From positions 1 to 35,057 of the IMG/VR virus record IMGVR_UViG_3300035196_000195: a stretch of DNA of 35,057 nucleotides; one strand, 5' to 3'. The translations under genes and the position numbers were made by a program. The notes beneath the pieces are model-generated. The model made no database searches, was not told the origin of the DNA, and saw nothing but the letters and a program-made list of their open reading frames with translations. This DNA is from a virus. Below are positions 16,336-22,629 of this stretch, in pieces. Position 1 is the first letter of the stretch, and each line of letters opens with the position of its first letter.

Positions 16336-16366
16336 CAAGGTACTGAGGATTATTTTAGTACGCAAA
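16336..16366 (-). promoter_or_regulatory. Leftward promoter for the 16318 gene
   Basis: On the minus strand TTTG (16366-16363), a 20-base spacer and TACCTTG (16342-16336) resemble the -33/-7 boxes. The following leader shares the string TTGTTTCAAAT with the leader after the other leftward promoter (14815), so the two units probably use the same start signal. Confidence 0.55.
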
Positions 16367-16449
16367 TTTTTTAAAGGTTTGTGAAAATTTTTTAGAAAAA
16401 TGTGAGTTTGTGAGCCACCCTAATTAAAACCCCCTCTCATTTTCCCAAC

Positions 16450-16470
16450 TTAAATACCCCCACCTATTTT
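16450..16470 (+). promoter_or_regulatory. Decayed copy of the C-tract motif
   Basis: The segment TTAAATACCCCCAC followed by CTATTTT and TAGCA is an imperfect relative of the repeated motif at 18128, 19478, 21858 and 26565, sharing the ACCCCCAC core and the downstream TAGCA of the 18128 copy. It lies 120 bases before the 16591 gene. Another pentaC run occurs nearby at about 16431. The remaining 16367-16590 has no gene. Confidence 0.45.
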
Positions 16471-16590
16471 TAGCAGAGTACATAAACTTGGGGCAGAATA
16501 ATCTACCTCTTGTTTCTCAAGGTTCTCTTCGAGACCCACTCTGATTCCTGGCAATATTGTCAACCACTTTCTATCTAAACAGTATGTATC

Positions 16591-16863
16591 ATGACTATCA
16601 ATGAAATCAAATCTGAACTCGGCTACTCAACTCTGAACCTAAACACAAGCAATGATTCTAATGGTGTTCCAACAGAATGGATGCGCCATTGGGATAATGA
16701 GGCTCGTGTAGCTGTGTCCTTACACAAGGAACTTATTGCTCAGTTACAGGCTGACCCAACCATTAGCGACTTAGCTATCCAATCTGAATTGCGTGATGCT
16801 CCTCAAGGACAATACACCGCTAAGAGGATTGTGAAGTACAAGGCTTCTGAAGTCACGTTGTAA
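16591..16863 (+). CDS. Small hypothetical protein, 90 residues
   Basis: The product begins MTINEIKSELGYSTLNLNTS and is mixed polar with a helical middle (NEARVAVSLHKELIAQLQ) and a basic C-terminus. A strong terminator follows 7 bases after the stop, so it forms its own unit. Codon use is slightly richer in GC than its neighbours. Composition suggests an expressed soluble protein; not recognised. Confidence 0.65.
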   Translation: MTINEIKSELGYSTLNLNTSNDSNGVPTEWMRHWDNEARVAVSLHKELIAQLQADPTISDLAIQSELRDAPQGQYTAKRIVKYKASEVTL

Positions 16864-16870
16864 TTACATT

Positions 16871-16908
16871 GGGATATACACTATAATAGGTGTATATCCC
16901 TTTTTTTT
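16871..16908 (+). terminator. Strong intrinsic terminator
   Basis: A perfect 11-bp stem (GGGATATACAC with GTGTATATCCC, 8-base loop) is followed at once by eight T. It ends the 16591 unit. Confidence 0.92.
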
Positions 16909-16933
16909 AATCTCTTGCTAAACAATTGCTCTT

Positions 16934-17089
16934 ATGATACACCTAATGATTGGTATTCTATTCTTTGGTATTGCTTTCTTTGTTTCATTACAATTGGAGT
17001 ATATGAAGAAGCTTGGTGAAACTGTTATAACTTGGTTGCTCATTGCAGCTTGCACCTTTTGTGGTGTCTATGTAATGTTTCTCGTATAA
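16934..17089 (+). CDS. Small membrane protein, two segments
   Basis: An ATG at 16934 gives 51 residues: MIHLMIGILFFGIAFFVSLQ, a short charged loop (EYMKKLGET), then VITWLLIAACTFCGVYVMFLV. Two membrane helices are evident. Small two-helix phage proteins can be holin-like or exclusion proteins, but it is far from the lysozyme gene. No other gene is convincing in 17090-17283, which contains a 9-bp inverted repeat (ACTACAAAG ... CTTTGTAGT). Confidence 0.55.
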   Translation: MIHLMIGILFFGIAFFVSLQLEYMKKLGETVITWLLIAACTFCGVYVMFLV

Positions 17090-17283
17090 TCAATACTACA
17101 AAGGGCATCATAACTGGTGTTCTTTGTAGTGTTTATTACATAATTGTAGTGTTTACTGTATTAAATTGCAGTTTAGTTTGCAGTTTAGTTGTAGTGGAAG
17201 TGCCTTTTAGTACTCCCAATAGCAATTCAAACCACTCACAATAAACCTTATTTACTAAACCTTTTTATTAATAGCCTTAACTT

Positions 17284-17466
17284 ATGTACAAGACAGAATT
17301 ACATTGCTTAGTATTTAGCAGTTTTGGAGAGCTTGAAACTGATGTTCAATACTATCTAAGCCAAATAACTGGCACTTTAGTCTCTCATAATCTTGTTGTA
17401 CATCCTGATAAGGTTTACAACGACACTATATATTTACTAACTATAATTACTCACATTACAAAATAA
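17284..17466 (+). CDS. Short hypothetical protein
   Basis: A 60-residue frame beginning MYKTELHCLVFSSFGELETD, with mixed hydrophobic strands and no clear signal. It ends 7 bases before the next gene and shares its orientation, which supports a real gene. Function unknown. Confidence 0.45.
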   Translation: MYKTELHCLVFSSFGELETDVQYYLSQITGTLVSHNLVVHPDKVYNDTIYLLTIITHITK

Positions 17467-17473
17467 TAACATC

Positions 17474-17809
17474 ATGCAAGATAAAATTACAACTATGTTC
17501 ATCTTATTCTTTACAGCATTCCTATTAGTTACTTCAGTAGAATACGTTGAAGTATCAAATAGTATGGAACAATCTGAAGCTATTATAAATCAACTGTTAG
17601 TTTCAACAACAATTGAAAGAATGGTGGAAGAAGAGGTTGATACTTTTGTTGGTGGTTACTTAGACTATGCATACATAGTTGATGATAGAGATTACCCTGA
17701 AGCTGACATGGAGATTTATGATAGCCAAGACCTACAGATAGGTATTGTGTACATAACTGAAGACTTAGAGATAGTGGTTGAAGACATGGAAGGAGTAATA
17801 TCCTATTAG
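17474..17809 (+). CDS. Membrane-anchored acidic protein
   Basis: The 111-residue product has an N-terminal hydrophobic segment (TTMFILFFTAFLLVTSVEYVEV) and a very acidic remainder with repeated Asp/Glu (YIVDDRDYPEADMEIYDSQD). It is either signal-anchored with the acidic domain outside, or an exported protein. A terminator follows at 17823. Acidic exported phage proteins often act in envelope takeover or as decoys; no specific family is recognised. Confidence 0.6.
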   Translation: MQDKITTMFILFFTAFLLVTSVEYVEVSNSMEQSEAIINQLLVSTTIERMVEEEVDTFVGGYLDYAYIVDDRDYPEADMEIYDSQDLQIGIVYITEDLEIVVEDMEGVISY

Positions 17810-17822
17810 TGTCCATACTAGC

Positions 17823-17863
17823 GGAGTAGTTGAGCAATTAAGCTTGGCTACTCCATTTTATTA
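17823..17863 (+). terminator. Intrinsic terminator
   Basis: GGAGTAG (17823-17829) pairs with CTACTCC (17848-17854), with an inner GAGC/GCTT helix, followed by ATTTTATT. Ends the 17474 gene. Confidence 0.8.
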
Positions 17864-17887
17864 ATCAAGGTAAAATAGGAAAGTATT

Positions 17888-18070
17888 ATGATTGACTTAA
17901 ATAATTACATACAACTTGCTTTAAATAAGCATTTTAATTCTGAAGTTAAAGTGTGGAGGACACAATTTTTAGCTGATGGTATAGTTTATAAGTATAAGAT
18001 TAAGAAAGGTGTGTTAACCTGGAAGCTTGCATCTTATGGCTTAGGACTTGATAAACTAGGACTAGAATAG
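17888..18070 (+). CDS. Short basic protein
   Basis: This 60-residue frame (MIDLNNYIQLALNKHFNSEVKVWRTQF...) is basic and amphipathic, with aromatic residues and a C-terminal LGLDKLGLE. A strong terminator begins 5 bases after the stop, supporting a genuine single-gene unit. Function unknown. Confidence 0.5.
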   Translation: MIDLNNYIQLALNKHFNSEVKVWRTQFLADGIVYKYKIKKGVLTWKLASYGLGLDKLGLE

Positions 18071-18074
18071 ACCC

Positions 18075-18113
18075 AAAGAATGTTAGCCAATTGAGGTTAG
18101 CATTCTTTATTTG
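18075..18113 (+). terminator. Intrinsic terminator
   Basis: A 14-bp stem (AAAGAATGTTAGCC with GGTTAGCATTCTTT, G-T pairs included) with a 6-base loop, followed by ATTTG. It lies 20 bases before the C-tract motif, a terminator-then-motif order repeated at 21805/21858. Confidence 0.82.
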
Positions 18114-18127
18114 TCCTTTAGCCTACC

Positions 18128-18148
18128 TTCAAAACCCCCACTAATTTG
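18128..18148 (+). promoter_or_regulatory. Repeated C-tract intergenic motif, copy 1
   Basis: TTCAAAACCCCC joined to ACTAATTTG. The same 21 bases recur at 19478, and with one A-to-G change at 21858 and 26565. It is always intergenic, always on the plus strand, after a gene or terminator and before the next gene (here 18205, 56 bases on). It does not match the host -33/-7 pair, so a phage-specific promoter or regulator site is inferred. Confidence 0.7.
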
Positions 18149-18204
18149 TAGCAACTATTTGTTTAGTTTAGCGAATTCATTTTACCTTTAAAACTACCAT
18201 TATT

Positions 18205-18483
18205 ATGAACATACAATTTGATTTAGTTGTTGAAACCTTTAAAAACAACATTAAGGAAAATAAGGTTACTTATGCGTACTGTTATCAGGATGTTCATATG
18301 GAAGATGATTACCATAAAGAAACAAAAGAGTTTGTGGCTGGTTATGTTTACAAAGTAAAAGAATATCATGAAGAGTCTAAAACATTGTTTTTAGAAAATG
18401 AAGATAAACAAGGACATGGTTGGTCTAAAGACTATAGTGAATTTGAAGACTTTTTTGAGTCTATTGTTGACCCACCATTTTAA
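18205..18483 (+). CDS. Small acidic protein, 92 residues
   Basis: The product starts MNIQFDLVVETFKNNIKENK and is rich in Glu, Asp, Lys and Tyr, with predicted strands in GYVYKVKEYHEESKTLFLENED. No signal or membrane segment. It is the first gene after the C-tract motif and carries the CCTTTAAAACTACCATTATT leader shared by several small genes here. Not recognised; SH3-like or ribosome-associated folds are only guesses. Confidence 0.6.
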   Translation: MNIQFDLVVETFKNNIKENKVTYAYCYQDVHMEDDYHKETKEFVAGYVYKVKEYHEESKTLFLENEDKQGHGWSKDYSEFEDFFESIVDPPF

Positions 18484-18553
18484 CTTTAAGAATAAGAGCA
18501 GTCTCGCTTTAGAGGACAGTTAGTGTTTTGTCGAATGACATATAAACCACTTC

Positions 18554-18583
18554 ATGTTAGATACTTTAAGTCTAACATTTTTT
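18554..18583 (+). terminator. Intrinsic terminator
   Basis: ATGTTAGA (18554-18561) pairs with TCTAACAT (18571-18578), followed by a run of T. It shows that the 62-residue open frame covering this spot does not start at 18523; the gene must begin downstream at 18610. Confidence 0.82.
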
Positions 18584-18609
18584 ATACACCATTCGCTAAA
18601 ACAAATATC

Positions 18610-18711
18610 ATGGGTTATCCAAAATGTGCAATTGCATTTCAATTAGCTTTTGTAGCACTCCTATTATGGGGAGCTTACAAAGAGTATCAGTTTAATAAAA
18701 AGAACTTTTAA
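18610..18711 (+). CDS. Single-span membrane peptide, 33 residues
   Basis: Start chosen at 18610 (context ATATCATG) because the upstream part of the frame is a terminator. The peptide reads MGYPKCAIAFQLAFVALLLW then GAYKEYQFNKKNF: one membrane helix and a basic tail. It is 1 base from the next gene. Candidate membrane effector or small lysis/exclusion peptide. Confidence 0.55.
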   Translation: MGYPKCAIAFQLAFVALLLWGAYKEYQFNKKNF

Positions 18712-18712
18712 T

Positions 18713-18946
18713 ATGTGCCATACTCCAAATAAATTAATCGTTAAGTCAACTGATGTTAGTCCCTTTATTAATAAATGTGATGATCCACATCATAGTCATA
18801 TTACTTGGGGATTACATCCAGATGGCACTATTTACATCAACTGTAATGGAGCTAAAACTTGGGTAAGAATGAATAAATGCCATCTTACCATTGATAGAAT
18901 CAAAGCATTACACAAATTAATATCAAGTCTTGAAATAGGACACTAA
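18713..18946 (+). CDS. Small His/Cys-containing protein
   Basis: The 77-residue product has a Cys/His-rich middle (KCDDPHHSHITWGLHPDGTIYINCNG) that could bind a metal, then a helical C-terminus (LTIDRIKALHKLISSLE). It follows the membrane peptide with TAATATG spacing. Not recognised. A hairpin (GGAAGC/GCTTCC near 19000) lies in the gap after it. Confidence 0.55.
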   Translation: MCHTPNKLIVKSTDVSPFINKCDDPHHSHITWGLHPDGTIYINCNGAKTWVRMNKCHLTIDRIKALHKLISSLEIGH

Positions 18947-19036
18947 AAGTTGACAGCCCTTTGTGGTTTCATGTAAATGTCACTTTGGAAGCTATGATGA
19001 TAAGGCTTCCACCTATTTCAATAAACAAACAACACT

Positions 19037-19261
19037 ATGAAAGACTATAACACAGATTATGAAATCTGGGAGTACAACATGATGCTCAATGAAGAAGAGT
19101 ATTCAAAAGAGGTTAGTTTAATGAGCATGGAAGATAGATACTTCCTAGATGTAACACACTCACACATGATGAGTGATTTTATAAGAGAAAAGCAGCAAGA
19201 ACTTGACGCTGTTAAAGATAAACTCTGGGATGAGTTTACAATATCTTCACTTGCAAGGTGA
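19037..19261 (+). CDS. Small acidic helical protein
   Basis: The 74-residue product (MKDYNTDYEIWEYNMMLNEE...) is acidic and Met-rich with long helices (HSHMMSDFIREKQQELDAVKDKLWDEF). It is bracketed by gaps of about 90 and 276 bases. The 19262-19477 stretch holds no gene; it has a CTTGG/CCAAG hairpin near 19445. Function unknown. Confidence 0.55.
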   Translation: MKDYNTDYEIWEYNMMLNEEEYSKEVSLMSMEDRYFLDVTHSHMMSDFIREKQQELDAVKDKLWDEFTISSLAR

Positions 19262-19477
19262 ACAGTAAATCTATGGTAATGTAGCTTATTTTCCTATTCA
19301 CAGAGTAATAGGCGTTTAAGTAATAGAGCCTTGCACATTTAATTAGCAATCTGTAAACATATGTGATATTATCTTAAAAACTAACCCATTAACAGGGAGT
19401 AGTATTTGATAACACAATGACTAATTAGATGTAACGTAGTAATTCTTGGGGCAGCACCAAGAGTGAAGACACATTCT

Positions 19478-19498
19478 TTCAAAACCCCCACTAATTTG
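19478..19498 (+). promoter_or_regulatory. Repeated C-tract intergenic motif, copy 2
   Basis: Identical over all 21 bases to the copy at 18128. It is 39 bases before the next start codon at 19538, the shortest leader among the copies. Confidence 0.7.
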
Positions 19499-19537
19499 GG
19501 ACACAATATTATTTAATTATTTATAGATACTACCCTC

Positions 19538-19774
19538 ATGTTAAAAAAAATCATTATGACTATCAGAGAAGAATACATTCAGTCTTTGGATAATCATTCA
19601 AAGCTGGAAACAAAGTATCTAAATTCTTTAGAGTTAGATGCAGGTACAGGTGCTTATTATATTAGTGAAAGAGGCTTTGAAAGAGGTGCGTTTGCATCTC
19701 GTGAAGATGCTCAAGCTTTCGCTAATATAGTATACGATAATAACGACGATCTCTTTGTTATATACAAAAGATAA
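19538..19774 (+). CDS. Small hypothetical protein, 78 residues
   Basis: Start at 19538 fits the TAGATACTACCCTCATG leader; an ATG at 19556 (MTIREEYIQSL) is the alternative. The protein is acidic and includes YYISERGFERGAFASREDAQAFANIVY, resembling small phage domains that read as a beta-alpha unit. No membrane segment. Bases 19775-19960 after it contain no gene, only hairpins (GGAAAAG/CTTTTCC). Confidence 0.55.
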   Translation: MLKKIIMTIREEYIQSLDNHSKLETKYLNSLELDAGTGAYYISERGFERGAFASREDAQAFANIVYDNNDDLFVIYKR

Positions 19775-19960
19775 ACTATTTAATTATCAGAAATGATGAG
19801 GATTTAGGCTGCACTAGTTGCATGTCCTGAAGATATTTGTGAGGGAAAAGACAGGCTTTAAAAACAGCACTTTTCCTAACGAGTATGAGAGAGACTAAAA
19901 GCTCTTAATAGTATTATAACATACACTTTATTTTTTAACCTTTTATAAAACTACAATATT

Positions 19961-20179
19961 ATGATTATTGCAGACCATATAATTAAACTATTAGTTGATT
20001 ATACAGCTACAGATAGTTTAGAATCTAGTATTGAAGCCTTAAAAGGTTGTGACATAGCAAATGTGGAGTATCATTTCACGTATGATAGTTATGAGAATTG
20101 TTTTGTGTATTTAGTTATCAATGTGGTAACAAGAGATACAATAATTACACTCTCATTCGATAGAGTGCCTTACATTTAA
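19961..20179 (+). CDS. Small hypothetical protein, 72 residues
   Basis: The product MIIADHIIKLLVDYTATDSL... alternates strands and helices and ends IITLSFDRVPYI. It has the leader CCTTTTATAAAACTACAATATT seen in variant form before 18205 and 20209. Function unknown; compact soluble domain. Confidence 0.55.
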   Translation: MIIADHIIKLLVDYTATDSLESSIEALKGCDIANVEYHFTYDSYENCFVYLVINVVTRDTIITLSFDRVPYI

Positions 20180-20208
20180 TTTTTTAATCCTTTATAAATA
20201 TTACCATC

Positions 20209-20598
20209 ATGAAAAAGCGACAAAATTTATTATCTCCAGAGATAAAAGAATCCTTTGATTTAGGAGTACCTGGAATAATTATTAACAACTGGTCAAGAAG
20301 TCACCAAGGAAGTAGAAACTATTGTCTTATAGAGCAAGAGGTGCAAATCCTTTACAATTATAAGCATGGTACAGCTTATAGTCATTTAGGAGGACTTAAA
20401 ATTCTTCAAGACTATCAAATTGATACGAATAGAGAGCCAAAAGCTGAAGACTATGATTACATTCGTGATACTATGTCTCCAAAAAACCAAGCTTGCAAGG
20501 ATTATACTTATTTTAGAGTAGTGCTTGCAAATGGGACTGATTTAATTTGTAGGTCTTGGGAAGAGTTCCTTAGTACAATTGGACAGCCTGAACAATAA
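20209..20598 (+). CDS. Hypothetical protein, 129 residues
   Basis: The product begins MKKRQNLLSPEIKESFDLGV and contains VQILYNYKHGTAYSHLGGLKILQDYQI and CRSWEEFLSTIGQPEQ. The helix pair around NYKHGTAYSHLGGLKIL resembles a helix-turn-helix, so a DNA-binding role is possible but unproven. The gene has the shared small-gene leader and is followed by a strong terminator at 20618. Confidence 0.6.
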   Translation: MKKRQNLLSPEIKESFDLGVPGIIINNWSRSHQGSRNYCLIEQEVQILYNYKHGTAYSHLGGLKILQDYQIDTNREPKAEDYDYIRDTMSPKNQACKDYTYFRVVLANGTDLICRSWEEFLSTIGQPEQ

Positions 20599-20617
20599 CA
20601 ACTAACCTATATTTCAT

Positions 20618-20646
20618 GGAGAGCCTTCATTAAGGTTCTCCTATTT
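20618..20646 (+). terminator. Intrinsic terminator
   Basis: GGAGAGCCTT pairs with AAGGTTCTCC around a 4-base loop, then TATTTT. Closes the 20209 gene. Confidence 0.85.
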
Positions 20647-20692
20647 TCTAACTGTTTTAGTTAATAGCTAAAACATCAAAAATCCTCCAAAT

Positions 20693-20842
20693 ATGGAAAT
20701 CTTCAAAAGAGTTAAAGCAACAGCACCAAAAGGTGTTAATAAGGCAACAGGTAAGCCAAAGAAAGTGCGATTGACTGCACATCATGTATTTAGCATCAAA
20801 GCTAGACATCTTCAAAATGTGGTAGCTAAGACCAACACATAA
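20693..20842 (+). CDS. Small basic protein, 49 residues
   Basis: An ATG at 20693 gives MEIFKRVKATAPKGVNKATG followed by KPKKVRLTAHHVFSIKARHLQ. It is strongly basic (Lys/Arg/His) and could bind nucleic acid or inhibit a host enzyme. The preceding bases AATCCTCCAAAT are a typical AT-rich leader. Not recognised. Confidence 0.55.
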   Translation: MEIFKRVKATAPKGVNKATGKPKKVRLTAHHVFSIKARHLQNVVAKTNT

Positions 20843-20876
20843 AATTATTCTTTAACAAATTCAATTCAATCAAGTT

Positions 20877-21224
20877 ATGAAGAACTTATTAATCTTTTTA
20901 GTATTGGCATTTAGCATCAACGCTAGTGCTCAAACATTCACAGCATCTAAAGGTGGTGGATTTGATGTAAATACAGGAACACCTGTTAGTAATATTGTTG
21001 TTGGAGACAAGACATTTGATACATTTACCACGACTGGTGGTTCAGAGTATATCAAATGTAATAGTCCTAAGACTGGCAATGATTACGCTGTTTGGGTTGG
21101 GAAACCAACTGAGCATGTATTTGAAGGTAATAATGTTAGAGTGAGCAAGAAAGGCACATTCTTTATTATCATTCTTAGTAAGAATACTGGGAATCCTTAT
21201 AACAAATACTTGAAAAGTAACTAA
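20877..21224 (+). CDS. Small exported protein
   Basis: The 115-residue product has a clear signal peptide, MKNLLIFLVLAFSINASAQ, with cleavage after ASA. The mature domain is Gly/Thr/Asn-rich and beta-like (FTASKGGGFDVNTGTPVSN, SEYIKCNSPKTGNDYAVWVG). It should act in the periplasm or at the surface. A terminator follows. Superinfection exclusion or protection of the infected cell is a reasonable guess, nothing more. Confidence 0.68.
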   Translation: MKNLLIFLVLAFSINASAQTFTASKGGGFDVNTGTPVSNIVVGDKTFDTFTTTGGSEYIKCNSPKTGNDYAVWVGKPTEHVFEGNNVRVSKKGTFFIIILSKNTGNPYNKYLKSN

Positions 21225-21237
21225 TGTTGTTCAATAT

Positions 21238-21275
21238 GAGAGTTGTGTATGCTAGTACATGACTCTCTCTTTTTA
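21238..21275 (+). terminator. Intrinsic terminator
   Basis: GAGAGT (21238-21243) pairs with ACTCTC (21262-21267), extended inward by G-T-rich pairs, followed by TCTTTTT. Confidence 0.85.
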
Positions 21276-21296
21276 ACCACTTAAATCTAATCACTC

Positions 21297-21749
21297 ATGA
21301 AATACTTAATTTTACTTATACTCCTGGTAGTTTCTTTTAATTTATCAGCTCAAAACCGAACTATTCCATCACCAAATTCTAGAAGTTTTATGTGGAATGG
21401 TGATAAGGGTGAATTCGTGGAAGTGGAGTTCTTTTTTTATCTAGAAGGAGACTCTTCAATTGTAGCACCAACTTATGGTAAGATGAAAAGACTAATCATG
21501 GAATCTATGGGATTTGCTAAGCACCATGTAGCTACGAAGTACACTCGACATGTTTCCCGTACTTTTACTCCTCTTACAATGACTGTTCTTGCTCATCCAG
21601 ATGGAAAGGGTATTTTGGTCCAAGTTGAATATACTTTTAGTAAGGGGGGGAGAATAATAAATGGTGTACCAGAAAGAAATCCAGTTCTAGGTCAAACAAA
21701 TATTCGATTTGCTTATGACTATAGATACGAGAAATTGTTAACACCTTAA
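21297..21749 (+). CDS. Exported protein, 150 residues
   Basis: The product begins with a signal peptide (MKYLILLILLVVSFNLSAQ) cleaved after SAQ or LSA. The mature part is mixed alpha/beta with many Arg/Lys (SMGFAKHHVATKYTRHVSRTFTPLTM, LVQVEYTFSKGGRI). It is the second consecutive small exported protein. Its TAA stop is inside the stem of the terminator at 21746, so translation and termination are tightly coupled. Confidence 0.65.
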   Translation: MKYLILLILLVVSFNLSAQNRTIPSPNSRSFMWNGDKGEFVEVEFFFYLEGDSSIVAPTYGKMKRLIMESMGFAKHHVATKYTRHVSRTFTPLTMTVLAHPDGKGILVQVEYTFSKGGRIINGVPERNPVLGQTNIRFAYDYRYEKLLTP

Positions 21750-21781
21750 TAAATAATTGTAATTGTATAATTATTTATTAA
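21746..21781 (+). terminator. Terminator overlapping a stop codon
   Basis: A perfect 13-bp inverted repeat (TTAATAAATAATT against AATTATTTATTAA). The first strand includes the stop codon of the 21297 gene. It is AT-only, so weaker than the next one; a second terminator follows 24 bases on. Confidence 0.65.
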
Positions 21782-21804
21782 GAATTTGAAATGGTAGTAT
21801 TATT

Positions 21805-21842
21805 GAAGTTAAGACATAAATTGTGTCTTGGCTTCTCTTTTT
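21805..21842 (+). terminator. Second intrinsic terminator
   Basis: GAAGTTAAGACA pairs with TGTCTTGGCTTC (two G-T pairs) around a short loop, then TCTTTTTT. It lies 16 bases before the C-tract motif, as at 18075/18128. Confidence 0.85.
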
Positions 21843-21857
21843 TCTTTCCTACCTATC

Positions 21858-21878
21858 TTCAAGACCCCCACTAATTTG
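21858..21878 (+). promoter_or_regulatory. Repeated C-tract intergenic motif, copy 3
   Basis: TTCAAGACCCCC joined to ACTAATTTG: one change (A to G) from copies 1 and 2, identical to copy 4. The next gene starts 340 bases on, so the transcript would carry a long leader or separate small RNA. Confidence 0.7.
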
Positions 21879-22122
21879 AAGCTTATACACCTTTAAATAA
21901 AAAAGTCATGTAATATCAAGAACTACTTTTTGTTTTTATGGTATTTTTGTTTTGATGGTTATTAAAACCAAAAATGCTGATACAGTTTCGACTGTAGTAT
22001 TTCACATCTAGTTTAAGGATCAGAGAGAGGGTTGTTGCGTGTGCATACTAATATTATACGCTGGTTAATCTACTCAAAGATTAATGCAGACATAGTGGGT
22101 ATGTGACCTCTTATTTGTAAAA
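21879..22122 (+). other. Gene-free 244-base stretch after motif copy 3
   Basis: No convincing gene. It holds a short hairpin ATACAG-TTTCGA-CTGTA (near 21980) and other local pairings, ended by the long inverted repeat at 22123. Motif at the front and hairpin at the end would bracket a roughly 280-base RNA; no known family is recognised. Confidence 0.4.
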
Positions 22123-22158
22123 TGGAATAGTTTGAGTGTGAGAACTTGAACTATTCCA
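22123..22158 (+). repeat. Inverted repeat, terminator-like hairpin
   Basis: TGGAATAGTT pairs exactly with AACTATTCCA across 16 bases (with an inner GAG/CTT). There is no T-run after it. It covers the in-frame ATG at 22146, so that codon is not the start of the next gene. Confidence 0.65.
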
Positions 22159-22217
22159 TGAAATATGTTAGCTTTACGCTTTATTTAAGAATTTTTAAAC
22201 ACTTTAAAATAAATATC

Positions 22218-22580
22218 ATGAAAAAGATGACAAAGGGATTATTAACAGATAGTAAAATAGCACGTAAAGTGTCTGCACTACAAAGACAGTATGCAAGAAA
22301 GCGAAGATTGAATCAATCAAATAAGTCTTTCTTTTTAGCTGATACTTATAGTGAGTCATATTTAAACAAAATCTTGGAGAATATCCGAAGATTGACAGCA
22401 TGTATGGGTAAACCATTGTATATCTCAACTATTCATGTCTATGAAAATGATAAAATGGGTATGCCTCAGTTTGCTGGAGTCATTGAACATGGACCAGTAA
22501 TTAAAGAAACAAATGCTTTAGGTGAAGTAAGATATACTGCAACATATGACCCACCAAGAGAGCGAAGAGTTAGAGGGTAG
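22218..22580 (+). CDS. Basic protein, 120 residues
   Basis: Start set at 22218 (ATATCATG), giving MKKMTKGLLTDSKIARKVSA; earlier in-frame ATGs fall in or just after a hairpin and add an unlikely leader. The N-terminal half is very basic and helical (ALQRQYARKRRLNQSNK), the C-terminal half acidic and strand-like (YISTIHVYENDKMGMPQFAG, VIEHGPVIKETN), ending in a basic tail. Nucleic-acid binding is possible. Not recognised. Confidence 0.6.
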   Translation: MKKMTKGLLTDSKIARKVSALQRQYARKRRLNQSNKSFFLADTYSESYLNKILENIRRLTACMGKPLYISTIHVYENDKMGMPQFAGVIEHGPVIKETNALGEVRYTATYDPPRERRVRG

Positions 22581-22629
22581 GTAGAATTTTCTAAAACATT
22601 TATTTAACGTAATTATAAATTCAATTAAT

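Noticed and set aside
17032-17244. A 70-residue hydrophobic open frame
   Set aside because: It overlaps the better two-helix frame at 16934-17089, has no leader like its neighbours and spans an inverted repeat; codon pattern looks like chance.
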